From the NCBI RefSeq assembly GCF_000002875.2, contig NC_009411.2:682001-746000 (forward strand): a DNA stretch of 64,000 bases, given 5' to 3'. Position numbers and translations under genes: made by a program. Source of the DNA: Leishmania infantum JPCM5 (Eukaryota; Euglenozoa; Kinetoplastea; Trypanosomatida; Trypanosomatidae). The first letter of the stretch is position 1. Every line of letters begins with the position of its first letter. The notes beneath the pieces are model-generated. The model was not told where the DNA came from, searched no databases, and saw only the letters and a list, made by a program, of their open reading frames with translations. Shown here piece after piece: positions 62,851 to 64,000 of this stretch.

Positions 62851-64000
62851 ATGAATGAAGGTGAGCCTTGCGGCTGTCAAGGGGACAGAAGCAGAGAGAG
62901 GGTAGAAAGCGAGCGCAAGGTCTTGATTCCATCGATGTGGCTCTGAAAGGTTGCTGCAGTTCCTTCTTGGTTTCCGCGATTCCTCATCGTCACTGCAGTC
63001 CGTAAAGGCACCGCTCAGGCGAACGCCGAACATAGACAGACAGACAACAAGACTAAAGGCGGAGACCTCACATCTGCGAGCACACGTAACGGCCCATGCG
63101 CGACGTCGAAAGAGGGAGAGGGCGGGGGGAGGGGTGTCGCAGTGAGACGAAGTGAAGAGCGGCACGTCGAGATGGTCGTCGTCGTCGTCTTCATACGTGT
63201 ACGCACGGCTTCGTGCGCTGGGCCCGTGTCATTGATTGGGAGGAGTGTCACTGTACACACAAAGGCAAAGAAGCGAAGAGGGCAAACAAAGGCACCAAAA
63301 AAAAAAGAGAATGCGCCGATTATCACACAGGCGCGCATAAAAACGTGTGGGCGAGTCGGTGCGTGGGAGAGGAGGGGGGAAAGGGCGCGCATCAGCAAAA
63401 CCGATCAAGAGCGAAGGAGGAAAACACAAACACAGGCTAAGCAGAAAGAAAGAGTGTGACAGGGCAGCAGAGAACGAACAAAAAAGCTCGAACAGCGCGG
63501 TAGCACTGAGACGAAACCCACCAGCGTGAAGGGGAAGGGAAAGGAAAAGGGATGGGGAGCGAGATGAAGACAGCGCAAGCGAGAAGGGATCGGGGTAGAG
63601 GGATTCATGTGACGTGTCAGCAGGCAGTCACACGCTGTTGCGCGTCAACAAGAAGAGCAAGGTGAATTTATTCAAGGTGGTGTGTTGCTTTCGGTTTTAT
63701 CATCTTGCTCTCTCACCTACTTTTCGTCTGTTCGTCTTCTCTATGAGTTCCGCGAGTTTTTTCTCTCAGTTTATTCACGAGGAAGCACGTGAACCTCCGC
63801 CTGCGGGTCTACCCAGGGTGCCTGTCGCGAGGACGGCGTCGCGAACTCTGTTGTGTTGCGCTGCGGAGGTCTCTTCACTTTCTTTCCTTCCACTACTCTG
63901 ACTTCAGTTGTGTCCAATGCTTTCTGGAAAGGGCAGGGGAGAGGTGTTGTTGGCCGATGAGGTTGGCTTGTTTCTGCCGCCCCTGTTGCTCCTCGTCATC
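62851..64000. other. Intergenic region to the window end
   Basis: No coding sequence is supported. Purine-rich plus-strand stretches dominate to 63,600, then T/C-rich sequence. Nothing recognised. Confidence 0.5.

Overview
The window looks like nuclear DNA of a trypanosomatid, most likely Leishmania or a close relative in the Leishmaniinae. The evidence is intronless protein genes in two long strand-specific clusters, no recognisable promoters, pyrimidine tracts ending in AG ahead of genes (spliced-leader acceptor type), GC-rich third codon positions, intergenic DNA full of TG/CA and pyrimidine microsatellites, and interspersed repeats that resemble the Leishmania SIDER2 retroposons. The species cannot be fixed from the sequence alone.

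The left cluster (about 1-31 kb) is read on the plus strand. It holds the C-terminal part of the WASH-complex subunit strumpellin, a Uba4/MOCS3-type E1 with rhodanese domain, a decayed gene relic (about 5.46-7.74 kb), a Mex67/TAP-type mRNA export factor without zinc finger, a 6.8 kb gene-free stretch, a second Mex67 with an N-terminal CCCH zinc finger, an ABCG-type half transporter whose ATPase motifs are all degenerate, eRF1, a second decayed relic (about 27.2-28.75 kb), and a BAR-domain protein with an NPF motif.

The right cluster (about 62-36.5 kb) is read on the minus strand. It holds CWH43 (a GPI-lipid-remodelling type membrane protein with a nuclease-like C-terminus), TBCCD1, and a 4455-residue heavy chain of the dynein-2 (retrograde intraflagellar transport) type. 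The clusters converge on a 5.6 kb strand-switch region (30,968-36,562), where both polycistronic transcripts are expected to end. Inside it lies a GC-rich block of about 2.3 kb that lacks the usual microsatellites and is not explained by any gene I recognise.

Three related SIDER2-like repeats are present (about 1.9, 52.1 and 55.3 kb). Two of them share 280 identical bases although they sit 53 kb apart in oppositely transcribed clusters. A fourth, uncertain repeat or relic lies at about 62.1-62.85 kb.

The genes do not form one pathway, as is normal for trypanosomatid clusters. Themes are endosome and membrane dynamics (strumpellin, BAR protein), tRNA thiolation/urmylation (Uba4), mRNA export (two Mex67 proteins), translation termination (eRF1), flagellum and organelle positioning (dynein-2, TBCCD1), and GPI-anchor lipids (CWH43). 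Most interesting for follow-up are the catalytically dead-looking ABCG protein, the two relics, the unusual block in the strand-switch region, and the identical SIDER2 segments. No tRNA, rRNA or CRISPR array was seen by eye.
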